Assembly: GCA_031277885.1 (NCBI GenBank)
Contig: JAITLM010000093.1
Coordinates: forward strand, 1-64,000
Length of the DNA stretch: 64,000 bases
Direction: 5' to 3'
Origin: Microbacterium sp.
Lineage (GTDB): Bacteria > Actinomycetota > Actinomycetes > Actinomycetales > Microbacteriaceae
Under the pieces are notes generated by a model that was given only the letters and a program-made list of their open reading frames with translations, had not been told where the DNA came from and did no database searches. This document shows, in pieces, positions 1 through 8,619 of the stretch (position 1 is the first letter of the stretch; the number at the start of each line of letters is the position of its first letter). The translations under genes and the position numbers were made by a program.

Positions 1-446
1 ATCCCGGTCCTGCTGATCTGCCACTCCCCCTCGGAGACGAGGCGGAAGCCCTCGCGCGAGGGGGCGAAGGCGTCGCCCGGGACATCCAGGTCGAGCTCGG
101 TCACCTCCAGGCGGTCGGCATCGCCGATCACCTCACGGAAGATCTCTCCCCCGCCGATCACCCAGGCCTCGTCGAGACCGGCGAGCGCATCGGAGAGGGA
201 TCCCGCCGTCCTGGCGCCATCGGCGGACCAGCCCGCCTGCCGCGTGATCACGATGTTCTCGCGACCGGGAAGGGGTCTGAACCGCTCGGGGAGCGATTCC
301 CAGGTCCGCCGCCCCATGGCCACGGGAGCGCCCAGCGTGACCTCCTTGAAGTGCGCGAGGTCCTCCGGCACGTGCCAGGGCATCGTGCCGCCGGCGCCGA
401 TCACACCGCCGTGCGCCTCGGCCCAGACCAGGCCGATGCGGGTCAT
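1..446 (-). CDS. folA: Dihydrofolate reductase (partial, C-terminus outside window)
   Basis: Reduces dihydrofolate to tetrahydrofolate with NADPH, replacing the folate oxidised by the thymidylate synthase gene just upstream. About 148 codons are visible from the ATG at 446; the end of the gene lies beyond base 1, so only some 10-15 residues should be missing for a normal-length enzyme. Visible motifs are [12 protein letters not shown] (residues 22-33, with the substrate-binding acid at D29), GRRTW (45-49) and the NADPH loop GGGEIF (98-103). The start codon overlaps the thyA stop as ATGA, so the two are translationally coupled. Identification is firm. Confidence 0.96.
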   Translation of the reverse strand, partial: MTRIGLVWAEAHGGVIGAGGTMPWHVPEDLAHFKEVTLGAPVAMGRRTWESLPERFRPLPGRENIVITRQAGWSADGARTAGSLSDALAGLDEAWVIGGGEIFREVIGDADRLEVTELDLDVPGDAFAPSREGFRLVSEGEWQISRTG

Positions 447-1252
447 ACCGCGACCGCCGCCCGGATCGCCGGGTGGTGCTGGTAGTCCTCGACCACGAAG
501 TCCTCGTAGGCGTAATCGAAGATCGACGCGGGCTTCCGCGTGATCCTCAGGGTCGGGTACGGATAGGGCTCGCGCGTGAGCTGTTCCCGCACCTGCTCGA
601 CGTGGTTGTCGTAGATGTGGCAGTCGCCGCCCGTCCAGACGAAGTCGCCCGGCTCGAGACCGGTCTGCTGCGCCACCATCAGGGTGAGTAGCGCGTAGGA
701 CGCGATGTTGAACGGCACTCCGAGGAACAGATCGGCGCTGCGCTGGTAGAGCTGGCAGGACAGCTTGCCGTCTGCCACGTAGAACTGGAACAGCGCATGG
801 CAGGGAGCCAGCGCCATGTCGGGGATGTCGGCCGGGTTCCATGCGGACACGATGATGCGGCGCGAATCCGGCGTCTTCCGGATCTGGTCGATCACCTGCT
901 GCAGCTGGTCGATGTGGCCGCCGTCCGGCGTGGGCCAGGAGCGCCACTGCACACCGTAGACCGGGCCGAGGTCGCCGTCGGCGTCCGCCCACTCGTCCCA
1001 GATGGTGACGCCGTTCTCCTGCAGCCACTTCACATTCGAGTCGCCGCGCAGGAACCACAGCAGCTCATAGGCGATGGACTTGAAGTGCACGCGCTTGGTC
1101 GTGATGAGCGGGAAGCCCTGCGACAGGTCGAACCGGATCTGCCGGCCGAACACGCTGGTCGTGCCGGTGCCGGTGCGATCGTCCTTGTGCGTGCCGCCGG
1201 CCAGCACGTCGCGGAGCAGGTCTTCGTACGGCGTGGGGATCGCGGCGCTCAT
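443..1252 (-). CDS. thyA: Thymidylate synthase (ThyA type)
   Basis: Methylates dUMP to dTMP using methylene-tetrahydrofolate, producing dihydrofolate for the adjacent folA product. The 269-residue length matches the bacterial family. The phosphate-binding DRTGTGT lies at residues 25-31 and the catalytic cysteine is C151 in [10 protein letters not shown]. The frame stays open for about 90 codons upstream, but the family N-terminus starts at the ATG at 1252. A TACGCT hexamer ends 7 bases before that ATG, which suggests a leaderless mRNA. The stop overlaps the folA start by 4 bases. Confidence 0.97.
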   Translation of the reverse strand: MSAAIPTPYEDLLRDVLAGGTHKDDRTGTGTTSVFGRQIRFDLSQGFPLITTKRVHFKSIAYELLWFLRGDSNVKWLQENGVTIWDEWADADGDLGPVYGVQWRSWPTPDGGHIDQLQQVIDQIRKTPDSRRIIVSAWNPADIPDMALAPCHALFQFYVADGKLSCQLYQRSADLFLGVPFNIASYALLTLMVAQQTGLEPGDFVWTGGDCHIYDNHVEQVREQLTREPYPYPTLRITRKPASIFDYAYEDFVVEDYQHHPAIRAAVAV

Positions 1253-1289
1253 GCGTTTCAGCGTACCGGGGGCGACCGACGCGCGGGCC

Positions 1290-1342
1290 GTTCGACAGGC
1301 TCGGGACCACGGGCCAGGCCCGACCGGCTCAGGGACCGGCAG
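1290..1342. repeat. Two degenerate copies of a dispersed TTCGACAGGCTC-type intergenic repeat
   Basis: Bases 1290-1310 read CGTTCGACAGGCTCGGGACC and bases 1321-1342 carry a decayed second copy (CGACCGGCTCAGGGACCGG). I recall the consensus GGTCCCTGAGCCTGTCGAA as a frequent intergenic repeat in Microbacteriaceae. Only this pair was seen in the window, between the divergent thyA and thioredoxin genes. Whether it acts as a terminator, a REP-like element or nothing cannot be told from the sequence. Confidence 0.45.
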
Positions 1343-1414
1343 GACCGGAGGCCGCGCCCTGACTCGAACCGTCATATCCGCCCGCTCCCCCGCGGACGGA
1401 CGTAGCCTCGGACC

Positions 1415-1852
1415 ATGTCCCTGCCGATCGCCGTCGCCGTGGTCGCCGCGCTGCTCGTGGTGACCGTGCTCGCCGGCGTGCTGCTGCGTCGCAGGGACGG
1501 CCGCGCGGTCGCGGTGCACGGCGACCGGCACGTGGATCCCACGGATCTCATGCGTCCGCTAGGCGCGCACGCGACCCTCGTGCAGTTCAGCACCGAGTTC
1601 TGCGCACGCTGCCCGCAGGTGCGGCGCATGCTCGGATCCGTCGCCGACGAACGCGACGGCGTCGTGCACGCCGAGGTCGATCTCACCTCGCGCTCCGATC
1701 TCGCCGCACGTTACAAGGTGCTCTCCACGCCGACGACGCTCATCGTCGATCCGGAGGGACGGATCCGCTCCCGCTTCACCGGCGTGCCCACCCGGGCCGC
1801 CGTGCTCTCGGCCCTCGACGGCGCCGAACACGTCCAGGAGGCCACCGCATGA
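1415..1852 (+). CDS. Membrane-anchored thioredoxin-fold protein
   Basis: A 145-residue protein with one N-terminal membrane segment (about residues 4-24), then a short basic linker and a thioredoxin fold facing the outside. The redox motif is C63-A-R-C66, in place of the classical CGPC, followed by the conserved cis-proline region STPTTLIV (103-110). It overlaps the DUF4395 gene by ATGA, a pairing known in actinobacteria that suggests a joint role in envelope thiol-disulfide exchange. A TAGCCT hexamer 6 bases before the ATG suggests leaderless transcription. The family is clear; the substrate is unknown. Confidence 0.85.
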   Translation: MSLPIAVAVVAALLVVTVLAGVLLRRRDGRAVAVHGDRHVDPTDLMRPLGAHATLVQFSTEFCARCPQVRRMLGSVADERDGVVHAEVDLTSRSDLAARYKVLSTPTTLIVDPEGRIRSRFTGVPTRAAVLSALDGAEHVQEATA

Positions 1853-2439
1853 CCGCTCCCGCCGGCATCGATCCCCGTGGTCCCCGCTTCGCCGCCTGGA
1901 TCACGTCCGCCCTGCTCCTCGTGGCCACCGTGCTCGGGCTCGTCTCGGGCCCGTCGCCCACGACGATCTCGTTCGGCTGGTTCGCGTATCAGCCGCTCGC
2001 GGACGCCACCTACGCCTCCGGCGACTTCGCCTTCATCGCCGGGCGCCCGTTCTGGGCCCAGATCCTGCTGCTCCGGGCGACGCAGCCCGCATTCCTGCTC
2101 ACCCTCGCGATCGCGCTGCTCTTCCTCTGGGGCGTGCTCTCTCCGCGCACCCAGCCGTGGAGCCTGCTGTTCCGCACGCTCGTGCGTCCGCGCCTCGCTC
2201 CGCCGCGCGAGCTCGAGGACCCGCGCCCCCCGCGCTTCGCTCAGGGCGTCGGCCTGCTCGTCGTGACGATCGGTCTCGTCCTGCATCTGCTCGGCGTGCC
2301 GTGGGCGCTGCCGATCGCGACCGCGATGGCGTTCGTCGCCGCCTTCCTGAATGCGGCGTTCGGGCTGTGCCTGGGCTGCCAGCTGTACCTGCTGCTGCAG
2401 CGCGCCGGGATCCTGGGCCGCGCGCCGCGACTTCCCTGA
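1849..2439 (+). CDS. DUF4395 family membrane protein
   Basis: A 196-residue integral membrane protein with about four hydrophobic segments (near residues 15-33, 80-96, 133-150 and 155-185). The C-terminal stretch AAFLNAAFGLCLGCQLY is characteristic of DUF4395; its paired cysteines C174 and C177 lie at the membrane face. It starts inside the stop of the thioredoxin-like gene (ATGA), so the two are made together. I infer that the CLGC pair exchanges electrons with the CARC motif of its neighbour. No function is established for the family. Confidence 0.8.
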   Translation: MTAPAGIDPRGPRFAAWITSALLLVATVLGLVSGPSPTTISFGWFAYQPLADATYASGDFAFIAGRPFWAQILLLRATQPAFLLTLAIALLFLWGVLSPRTQPWSLLFRTLVRPRLAPPRELEDPRPPRFAQGVGLLVVTIGLVLHLLGVPWALPIATAMAFVAAFLNAAFGLCLGCQLYLLLQRAGILGRAPRLP

Positions 2440-2506
2440 GAAGTACGGATCGGTCCCGGCCCGGTCGATAGGCTGGCAGCCTCACCCATTCCGATCGGAG
2501 GATCCC

Positions 2507-2932
2507 ATGTCCGTCACGAGCGAAGCCGCTGCCACCTGGACCGGAAGTCTCATCGAGGGCGAGGGATCCGTCTCCTTCTCCTCCTCGCACCTGGGCACGT
2601 TCCCCCTGAACTGGAAGGCCCGGTCGGAGGGCTCCGACACCACGACCACGCCCGAGGAGCTCATCGCCGCCGCGCACTCCTCCTGCTTCAGCATGGCGCT
2701 CTCGCACGCGCTGGCCGGCAACGGCACCCCCGCCGAGCGCGTCGACACGACGGCCTCGGTCACGTTCAAGCCGGGCGTCGGCATCACCGGCAGCCACCTC
2801 AACGTCAACGCCTCGGTGCCGGGCCTCGACCCCGAGACCTTCCAGCGCCTCGCCCAGGAGGCCAAGACCGGCTGCCCCGTGTCCGCGGCGCTCTCCGGCA
2901 TCGAGATCACGCTCGAGGCGACTCTCGCCTGA
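2507..2932 (+). CDS. osmC: OsmC/Ohr family peroxiredoxin
   Basis: A 141-residue OsmC-type protein that reduces organic hydroperoxides through two cysteines. C60 (AHSSCFSMAL) and C123 (KTGCPVSAAL) are the expected pair, and E51 with the TPEELIAAAHSSC block is the family signature. The ATG at 2507 is preceded by GGAGG at a normal distance, so the longer upstream frame is not used. A strong hairpin follows directly, making it a single-gene unit. OsmC rather than Ohr is favoured by the motif context. Confidence 0.93.
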   Translation: MSVTSEAAATWTGSLIEGEGSVSFSSSHLGTFPLNWKARSEGSDTTTTPEELIAAAHSSCFSMALSHALAGNGTPAERVDTTASVTFKPGVGITGSHLNVNASVPGLDPETFQRLAQEAKTGCPVSAALSGIEITLEATLA

Positions 2933-2949
2933 GGTTCCTCGTCTCGCCG

Positions 2950-2987
2950 AACGGCCGTGTCCCCTCCCGGGACGCGGCCGTTTCGTT
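2950..2987 (+). terminator. Rho-independent terminator, bidirectional
   Basis: AACGGCCGTGTCC and GGACGCGGCCGTT form a 13-bp stem with one G-T type mismatch around a 6-7-base loop, followed by TTTCGTTT. It lies between the convergent osmC and 2988-3437 genes and can serve both. Confidence 0.85.
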
Positions 2988-3437
2988 TCAGAGGGCGGAG
3001 GGCTGCTTGGCCAGGCGGATCGCGGCACGGATCGCCGCACGCGCGTCCTTGCGGTGACCCGCCGCGTCGTGCACGACGCCCAGGCGGTACTGCGCCCGCC
3101 AGTCCCCGGGCTCCGCAGCGGCGGCCGCTCCGTACTCCGACACCAGCCGGTCGGCGTCCTCGGGCAGCAGCCGTCCGTTCGGACGCAGGTTCTCCGGCGC
3201 CTCGGGCATCCCGCCCTCGCCGTCCAGCGTGCGGCCCAGACGATCCGCGGCCAGGCCGAACTGCAGCTCGCGCACGAGCGCCCAGGCGCCGATCAGCGGC
3301 ATCACCAGCAGGGCGACGCCCATCGTGATCCCGAGCGCCTGCCCCGAGCCGAGCAGCACGATCGCTCGCCAGCCGACGAGCGCGATGTACAGCACGAGGA
3401 GCGCGGCCATGACGGCGACGCCGATGCGGGAACCCAT
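2988..3437 (-). CDS. Small membrane protein with TPR-like tail, function unknown
   Basis: A 149-residue protein. Two hydrophobic segments (about 5-27 and 35-55) anchor it. The hydrophilic C-terminal half (EYGAAAAAEPGDWRAQYRLGVVH, then an Ala/Arg-rich helix) looks like one or two tetratricopeptide-type helix pairs. This suggests a membrane-tethered protein-interaction module, but no enzyme motif is visible. The ATG at 3437 has TAGGAT ending 6 bases upstream and GGAGGG in between, so it may be leaderless or use that purine run. It stands alone between a terminator and the divergent exporter operon. Confidence 0.7.
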   Translation of the reverse strand: MGSRIGVAVMAALLVLYIALVGWRAIVLLGSGQALGITMGVALLVMPLIGAWALVRELQFGLAADRLGRTLDGEGGMPEAPENLRPNGRLLPEDADRLVSEYGAAAAAEPGDWRAQYRLGVVHDAAGHRKDARAAIRAAIRLAKQPSAL

Positions 3438-3548
3438 CCCTCCATCCTAGGTCGGCGCACTCGGCGCGATCCGCGGCGCTCAGGTCGCGGAAAGCGCGAG
3501 ACAGCGGCGAGACAGCGCGGCGAAAGCGGGGCGGCGGATGCTCGGAGC

Positions 3549-4553
3549 ATGACGAATCCCCCCACCGACTGGGCCCTCGAGGCCGACGGACTCGTGAAGG
3601 TGTTCGGTGAGAACCGCGCGGTCGACGGCGTCGACCTGCGCGTGCGCACCGGCTCCGTCTACGGCGTCCTCGGCCCGAACGGCGCCGGCAAGACCACCAC
3701 CATCAACATGCTCGCGACCCTCATGCGCCCCGACGGCGGATCCGGCCGGGTCTTCGGCCACGACGTCGTGCGCGACGCGCACATCGTGCGCCAGCTCATC
3801 GGCGTCACAGGTCAGTTCGCCTCGGTCGACGAGACCCTGTCCGCCACCGAGAACCTCATGATCTTCGCCCGGCTGCTCGGCCTCAGCCGCAGCGAGGCGA
3901 AGGCCAAGTCCGCCGACCTGCTGGAGCGCTTCGGTCTCGCCGAGGCCGCGCGGCGCCCCCTCAAGCAGTTCTCCGGCGGCATGCGCCGACGGCTCGACCT
4001 GGCGGCGTCGCTGCTCGCGCAGCCCCCGCTGATCTTCCTCGACGAGCCCACCACAGGACTGGATCCGCGCACCCGCGGTCAGATGTGGGACACGATCCGC
4101 GAGCTCGTGCACACCGGATCCACCGTGCTCCTCACTACCCAGTACCTCGACGAGGCCGACCAGCTCGCCGACCGCATCGCCGTGATCGACCACGGCAGGG
4201 TCGTGGCCGAAGGCACGCCGGACGACCTCAAGGCGTCCGTCGGAACCTCCTCGCTGCAGCTGCGCGTGCGCGACGCCGCCGACACGGCCGATGCGCTGCG
4301 CGCGATCGAGCAGACGCTCGGCGTGCGCGGCGTGCTCTCCCCCGAGGCATCCCGGATCACCGCTCCGCTGGCGGATCCGGATCGGGTCGCCGAACTGCTC
4401 ATCACGCTCCGCGAGGCCGGAATCGGCCTCTCCGAGGTGAGCGTGCAGAAGCCCACTCTCGACGAGGTGTTCCTCACGCTCACCGGCCACCCGGCCGAGG
4501 AGGACTCCTCGGACGACTCCACCACCGCACAGATCCAGGAGGTCAGCGCATGA
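3549..4553 (+). CDS. ABC exporter ATP-binding protein, DrrA-like
   Basis: The 334-residue nucleotide-binding subunit of an ABC-2 type exporter. Walker A is GPNGAGKTT (42-50), the ABC signature FSGGM (141-145), Walker B LIFLDEP (161-167), and the C-terminal DrrA-type extension carries the usual DEVFLTLTG near the end. The permease follows with an ATGA overlap. Such pairs export drugs, antibiotics or lipids; the sequence does not show which. A large AfsR-like regulator is encoded convergently just downstream. Confidence 0.93.
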   Translation: MTNPPTDWALEADGLVKVFGENRAVDGVDLRVRTGSVYGVLGPNGAGKTTTINMLATLMRPDGGSGRVFGHDVVRDAHIVRQLIGVTGQFASVDETLSATENLMIFARLLGLSRSEAKAKSADLLERFGLAEAARRPLKQFSGGMRRRLDLAASLLAQPPLIFLDEPTTGLDPRTRGQMWDTIRELVHTGSTVLLTTQYLDEADQLADRIAVIDHGRVVAEGTPDDLKASVGTSSLQLRVRDAADTADALRAIEQTLGVRGVLSPEASRITAPLADPDRVAELLITLREAGIGLSEVSVQKPTLDEVFLTLTGHPAEEDSSDDSTTAQIQEVSA

Positions 4554-5380
4554 CCACCCTCGCCCCCACCGCCGGACGGATCGTCCCGGCCTCCGAGCGC
4601 CGGCTCAGCCCGCGCGCGAGCCTGTCCCTGACCCTGCGCAACACCGTCACGATGGCGGCGCGCGGTCTCATCAAGATCCGGCGCACGCCGGAGCAGCTCG
4701 TCGATGTGACCGTGCAGCCGATCCTGTTCACGCTGATGTTCACGTACATCTTCGGCGGCGCGATCTCCGGCAACGTCACGAACTACCTGCCCGTCATCAT
4801 CCCCGGCATCCTCGTGCAGACCGTCATCACCACGTCGGTGGTGACCGGCGTGCAGCTGCGCGAGGACATGGACAAGGGCGTGTTCGACCGGTTCCGCTCG
4901 CTGCCGATCGCGCGCATCGCCCCGCTGTCCGGCGCGCTCCTCGCCGACACGATCCGCTACGGCATCGCGACGGTGCTCACGTTCGCGATGGGCTTCGTGA
5001 TGGGCTTCCGCCCCGCCGGCGGAATCGGCGCCGTGATCGGCGCAGGCCTGCTGGTGATCGTGTGCTCCTGGGCGATCAGCTGGATCTTCGCCTTCGCCGG
5101 CGTGATCGCGCGGACCGCATCGAGCGTGCAGGGCATCTCGATGATGATCCTGTTCCCGCTCACCTTCCTGTCCAACGCGTTCGTCCCCGTGGACACGATG
5201 CCGGGCTGGCTGCAGTGGTTCGTGAACGTCAATCCGGTCTCGCACCTGGTGACGGCGGTGCGCGACCTCGCCAATGCGGGCACCTTCGGCGTCGACGCCT
5301 GGGTCTCGCTGCTCGGCGCCGCCGTGATCGTGGCGGTCTTCGCCCCGCTCACCGTGCGCGCGTACATGCGCAAGGCCTGA
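4550..5380 (+). CDS. ABC-2 type exporter permease, DrrB-like
   Basis: A 276-residue membrane subunit with about six hydrophobic segments and a roughly 50-residue cytoplasmic N-terminus. It pairs with the preceding ATPase through a 4-base overlap. The family block QGISMMILFPLTFLSNAFV with TMPGWLQW after it is typical of the DrrB/ABC2_membrane family. The substrate is unknown; drug or lipid efflux is the family norm. Confidence 0.92.
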   Translation: MTTLAPTAGRIVPASERRLSPRASLSLTLRNTVTMAARGLIKIRRTPEQLVDVTVQPILFTLMFTYIFGGAISGNVTNYLPVIIPGILVQTVITTSVVTGVQLREDMDKGVFDRFRSLPIARIAPLSGALLADTIRYGIATVLTFAMGFVMGFRPAGGIGAVIGAGLLVIVCSWAISWIFAFAGVIARTASSVQGISMMILFPLTFLSNAFVPVDTMPGWLQWFVNVNPVSHLVTAVRDLANAGTFGVDAWVSLLGAAVIVAVFAPLTVRAYMRKA

Positions 5381-5391
5381 ACCGTCCGGCG

Positions 5392-5424
5392 AAGGGGCGC
5401 CCTCGTCGAGGGCGTCCCTTCGTC
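5392..5424. terminator. Terminator hairpin between convergent genes
   Basis: AAGGGGCGCCCTC and GAGGGCGTCCCTT pair around GTC with one mismatch. It sits 11 bases after the exporter permease stop and downstream of the convergent AfsR-like gene, so it can end both transcripts. The T-tract is weak. Confidence 0.75.
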
Positions 5425-5463
5425 ATGCCCGGCAGAGCTCGGGCGGCACGACGCCGTCCTCGC

Positions 5464-8400
5464 TCAGCGCGAGCCCAGCACGACGAGGCCGCGCGCCACG
5501 CGGTCCGCAGGCTCCAGGGCGGCCGCGTTCGTCCTCGCCGCCGCGAGGGCCTCGGCTCCGGCGATCCGCTCCGCATCCGCGAAGTGCATCGAAAGATCGA
5601 GGCTCGGCATGTTCTGCCGTCCGCCCAGCACCTCGGCGAGCGCGATGGCCTCCGTCCCGCGCGCGATCAGCTCCGGCTGCCGCAGCGCCCCGGCCGACCA
5701 GCCGATCAGCGCCGTGCCGAGGACAGGCCGGTCCACGCCTTCCCGGCGCTGTCGGCAGGCGGCGATCGTGCGCGTGCGCAGGCGCCGCTCCCAGACCGCG
5801 AGCTCCGCCGCCGGCACGTCGAGGTCCCGGACGGCCGCGGAGAGGTATCCCGACAGTGCCATCAGGTACCAGGGCGAGCGGCGGTGCACGGGATCGGCGA
5901 ACGCTCCCATCGCGCGGCCGAAGGCCTCGGCCGCCTCCGCCGCATTCCCATCGAGCAGCTCGGCCTCCGCGAGGCCGTACAGTCCGATCGACCCCAGTTC
6001 GACGCCGTCCTGGCTCAGCCCGCCCTCGTCGACGAGCCGGGTGAACAGCGCCCGCGCCTCGCCGCCGCGGCCCAGGCAGAGCAGCGAGCCACCGCGCACC
6101 CACTCCTGATGATTGATCTGATCCTGCGCGTCGAACTCCTCGAAGACCTCCTTCGCACGCTCGATCCAGGTCATCGCCTCCGCGGGGCGCGCCGACTGCG
6201 CGGCCAGCTGCGCCGCAAGATCGGCGGCCATACCCTCGGCCCAGCGCTCGTCGAGGCTGCGAGCCCGTTGCCAGGCGCTGCGGGCCGCCTCCATGGCCGC
6301 CTCGGCCTCGCCGTCGTTCTCCGCGCGATGCGAGCGCAGCACGTCCGCCGTGAGCTGGGCCCGCGGATCCGATCCGTGCACGAGCTCCGACACGGCGCCC
6401 TGCGGCCTTCCCCGGCCCACCGCGAGCAGCGCGTCTGCGAGGAGCTGCCAGGACGGTGCGAGCGCGTCCCCCGCGGTGCGCACCGCGCGGGTGACGAAGG
6501 CGAGTCCGCGTGCAGCGAGCGGATCCCCGCTGATCATGCAGCCGAGCGAGGCCATCACGACCGCCATGACCTGCAGATCGGGGTCGATGGCACCGGCCGG
6601 CAGGGCGTCCACGATCTCGATCATCGGTCCGGCGTAGCCGATGAACTCGGTGAAGGATCCGCGGATGAACCACGACTGCCCGAGGACGGTGAACAGGCGC
6701 ACCGCGTCGGCGCCGCGGCGCGCGGCCACCAGGTGCCGCAGCACATGCACGAGGTTGTCGTGCTCGCGCGTGATCGCGAGGTGGGCGTGCGCGGTCAGCC
6801 CCGAGGGGAACGCCCGGGCCCGTGCGCCGTGCTCGGCGACGAAGGCGAGCGCCCAGGCGACCACGGCCTCCCAGGCGTCCTCCTCCGCCCCGGTCTCGGC
6901 GAGGCGGTCGTGCCCGAACTCGCGCACGGTCTCCAGCATCCGGAACCGCACGGTGCCGTCGGCGACCTCGATGACGTTCAGCAGCGATTGCGAGACGAGG
7001 CCCTCCAGGACATCGTCGGAGGCGGTGCCCAGCAGAGCGTCGGCGGTGTCCGCGGAGAAGCCGCCCGGAAGCACGGAGAGCAGCGCGAGCGCCTGCCGGG
7101 CGTCGGGGGCGAGCAGGTCCCAGCTCCACTCGATCACGGCCTCCAGCGTGCGGTGACGCTCGGGCGCCGCACGGTCGCCCGAGGTCAGCAGCGCGAAGCG
7201 GTTCTCCAGCCGCTTCTCGATCTGCTCCGGCGTCATCGTGCGCACGCGCGCGGCCGCGAGCTCGATCGCGAGCGGCAGCCCGTCCAGGCGCTCGCACAGT
7301 CGCGCGACCACCACGAGATCGAGCGTCGCCCCGGGGCGCGCCGCATGCGCTCGCTCCACGAACAGGCGCACCGCGGGAGCCGCGTCCGTCGCCTCGATCT
7401 CCAGCGGCTCCAGCGCCAGGACGCGTTCTGCGGAGATCGCGAGCGGCGTCCGGCTCGTGGTGAGGATCCGCAGCGACGGCACCGCGGCGAGAAGGTCAGC
7501 GGTCCACCGTGCGACGCCCTCGATGACCTGCTCGCAGTTGTCCAGCACGAGCAGCGTGGTCCGGTCGCCCAGGGCGCCCACGATCCGCGCGCCGAGGTCC
7601 GGGCGCGGACGCTGCTCGGACAGCCTGCCGCCCGGCACGTTCTCGCTGATCCCCAGGGCGGCGGCGATCGCCAGCGGCACCCCCGCGTCCGCGCGCACGC
7701 CCGCGAGCGGGACGACGACCACCGCGGGGGCGGCGGACTCCGCCGCCAGCGCCTGCGCGAGCCGGGTCTTGCCCAGCCCTCCCGCGCCCATGATGGTCAC
7801 GAGCCGCGCCGAGCGCAGCAGGGAGCGCGCGATCGCGAGGGCGTCGTCGCGGCCGATGAGCTCGTTCGGAGCAGCCTGCACCCCGATCCGCACCCGCGGG
7901 CCGTCGTCCTGCCCGCGCAGCAGCTGCGCGTTGAGCTCCACGAGGGCGGCGCTGGGCGAGCTCCCCAGCGCGTCCGCGAGCGTGCCGCGGAGGCGGGCGA
8001 AGACGCCGAGTGCCTCGGGGGCGCGGCCGTCCTCGGCGAGGGCCGTCATCAGCGCGGCATGCGCGGCCTCGTCGAGCGGGTGGGAGGCGGCGAGATCCTC
8101 GAGGATCCCGATGCCCTCGGCGGCCTGACCGGAGGCGACGAGCGCGGCGGCGAGGCAGCCGCGCAGCGCGGCATGCAGCGCCTGCGCCTCGGCCGCGAGG
8201 TCTTCCGCGATCGGAGCGCCGGCGAGGTCGACGCCGGGTTCGCCCCGCCAGAGGGCGATCGCCGCGCGCAGCAGCCGGATGCGGTCCGGATCTCCGTCGT
8301 CGAGCGTCTCCGCCTCGGCGTGCAGGCGGCGCGCGGTGTGCAGGTCGGTGTCGGCGGTGCCGAGCGCATACCCTCCCGGCGCACTCGCGATCGCGTCGGA

Positions 8401-8619
8401 TCCGGCCAGCGCCCTGGCCCGCGACACGAGCGTCTGCAGCGCGGCCTTCGGATTCTGCGGCTGATCCTCGCCCCAGACCTCGTCGGCGAGCGCGGGGACG
8501 GACCGGGTCGTGCCGGTGCCGGCGAGGACCAGGGCCGCCAGCAGCGCGCGCATGGGCGTGCCGCCGGCGTCGCGATCCGCGATCCGCACCGGGCCGAGCA
8601 CGCGGATGCGCGCCGTCAT
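5464..8619 (-). CDS. AfsR-like transcriptional regulator (SARP/BTAD - NB-ARC - TPR)
   Basis: A 1,051-residue STAND-type regulator. Residues 1-90 are a winged-helix OmpR-like DNA-binding domain (RIRVLGPV... LADEVWGEDQP). Residues 95-235 are the helical BTAD domain. An NB-ARC-type NTPase follows, with Walker A GAGGLGKT (278-285) and Walker B LLVLDN (356-361). The rest is TPR-like repeats that should sense a partner or ligand. Homologues activate secondary metabolism or stress genes after ATP/ADP switching. Its ATG overlaps the dapB stop (ATGA), so it is translated from the dapB mRNA. The target is unknown; the convergent DrrAB-like exporter is one candidate. Confidence 0.88.
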   Translation of the reverse strand: MTARIRVLGPVRIADRDAGGTPMRALLAALVLAGTGTTRSVPALADEVWGEDQPQNPKAALQTLVSRARALAGSDAIASAPGGYALGTADTDLHTARRLHAEAETLDDGDPDRIRLLRAAIALWRGEPGVDLAGAPIAEDLAAEAQALHAALRGCLAAALVASGQAAEGIGILEDLAASHPLDEAAHAALMTALAEDGRAPEALGVFARLRGTLADALGSSPSAALVELNAQLLRGQDDGPRVRIGVQAAPNELIGRDDALAIARSLLRSARLVTIMGAGGLGKTRLAQALAAESAAPAVVVVPLAGVRADAGVPLAIAAALGISENVPGGRLSEQRPRPDLGARIVGALGDRTTLLVLDNCEQVIEGVARWTADLLAAVPSLRILTTSRTPLAISAERVLALEPLEIEATDAAPAVRLFVERAHAARPGATLDLVVVARLCERLDGLPLAIELAAARVRTMTPEQIEKRLENRFALLTSGDRAAPERHRTLEAVIEWSWDLLAPDARQALALLSVLPGGFSADTADALLGTASDDVLEGLVSQSLLNVIEVADGTVRFRMLETVREFGHDRLAETGAEEDAWEAVVAWALAFVAEHGARARAFPSGLTAHAHLAITREHDNLVHVLRHLVAARRGADAVRLFTVLGQSWFIRGSFTEFIGYAGPMIEIVDALPAGAIDPDLQVMAVVMASLGCMISGDPLAARGLAFVTRAVRTAGDALAPSWQLLADALLAVGRGRPQGAVSELVHGSDPRAQLTADVLRSHRAENDGEAEAAMEAARSAWQRARSLDERWAEGMAADLAAQLAAQSARPAEAMTWIERAKEVFEEFDAQDQINHQEWVRGGSLLCLGRGGEARALFTRLVDEGGLSQDGVELGSIGLYGLAEAELLDGNAAEAAEAFGRAMGAFADPVHRRSPWYLMALSGYLSAAVRDLDVPAAELAVWERRLRTRTIAACRQRREGVDRPVLGTALIGWSAGALRQPELIARGTEAIALAEVLGGRQNMPSLDLSMHFADAERIAGAEALAAARTNAAALEPADRVARGLVVLGSR

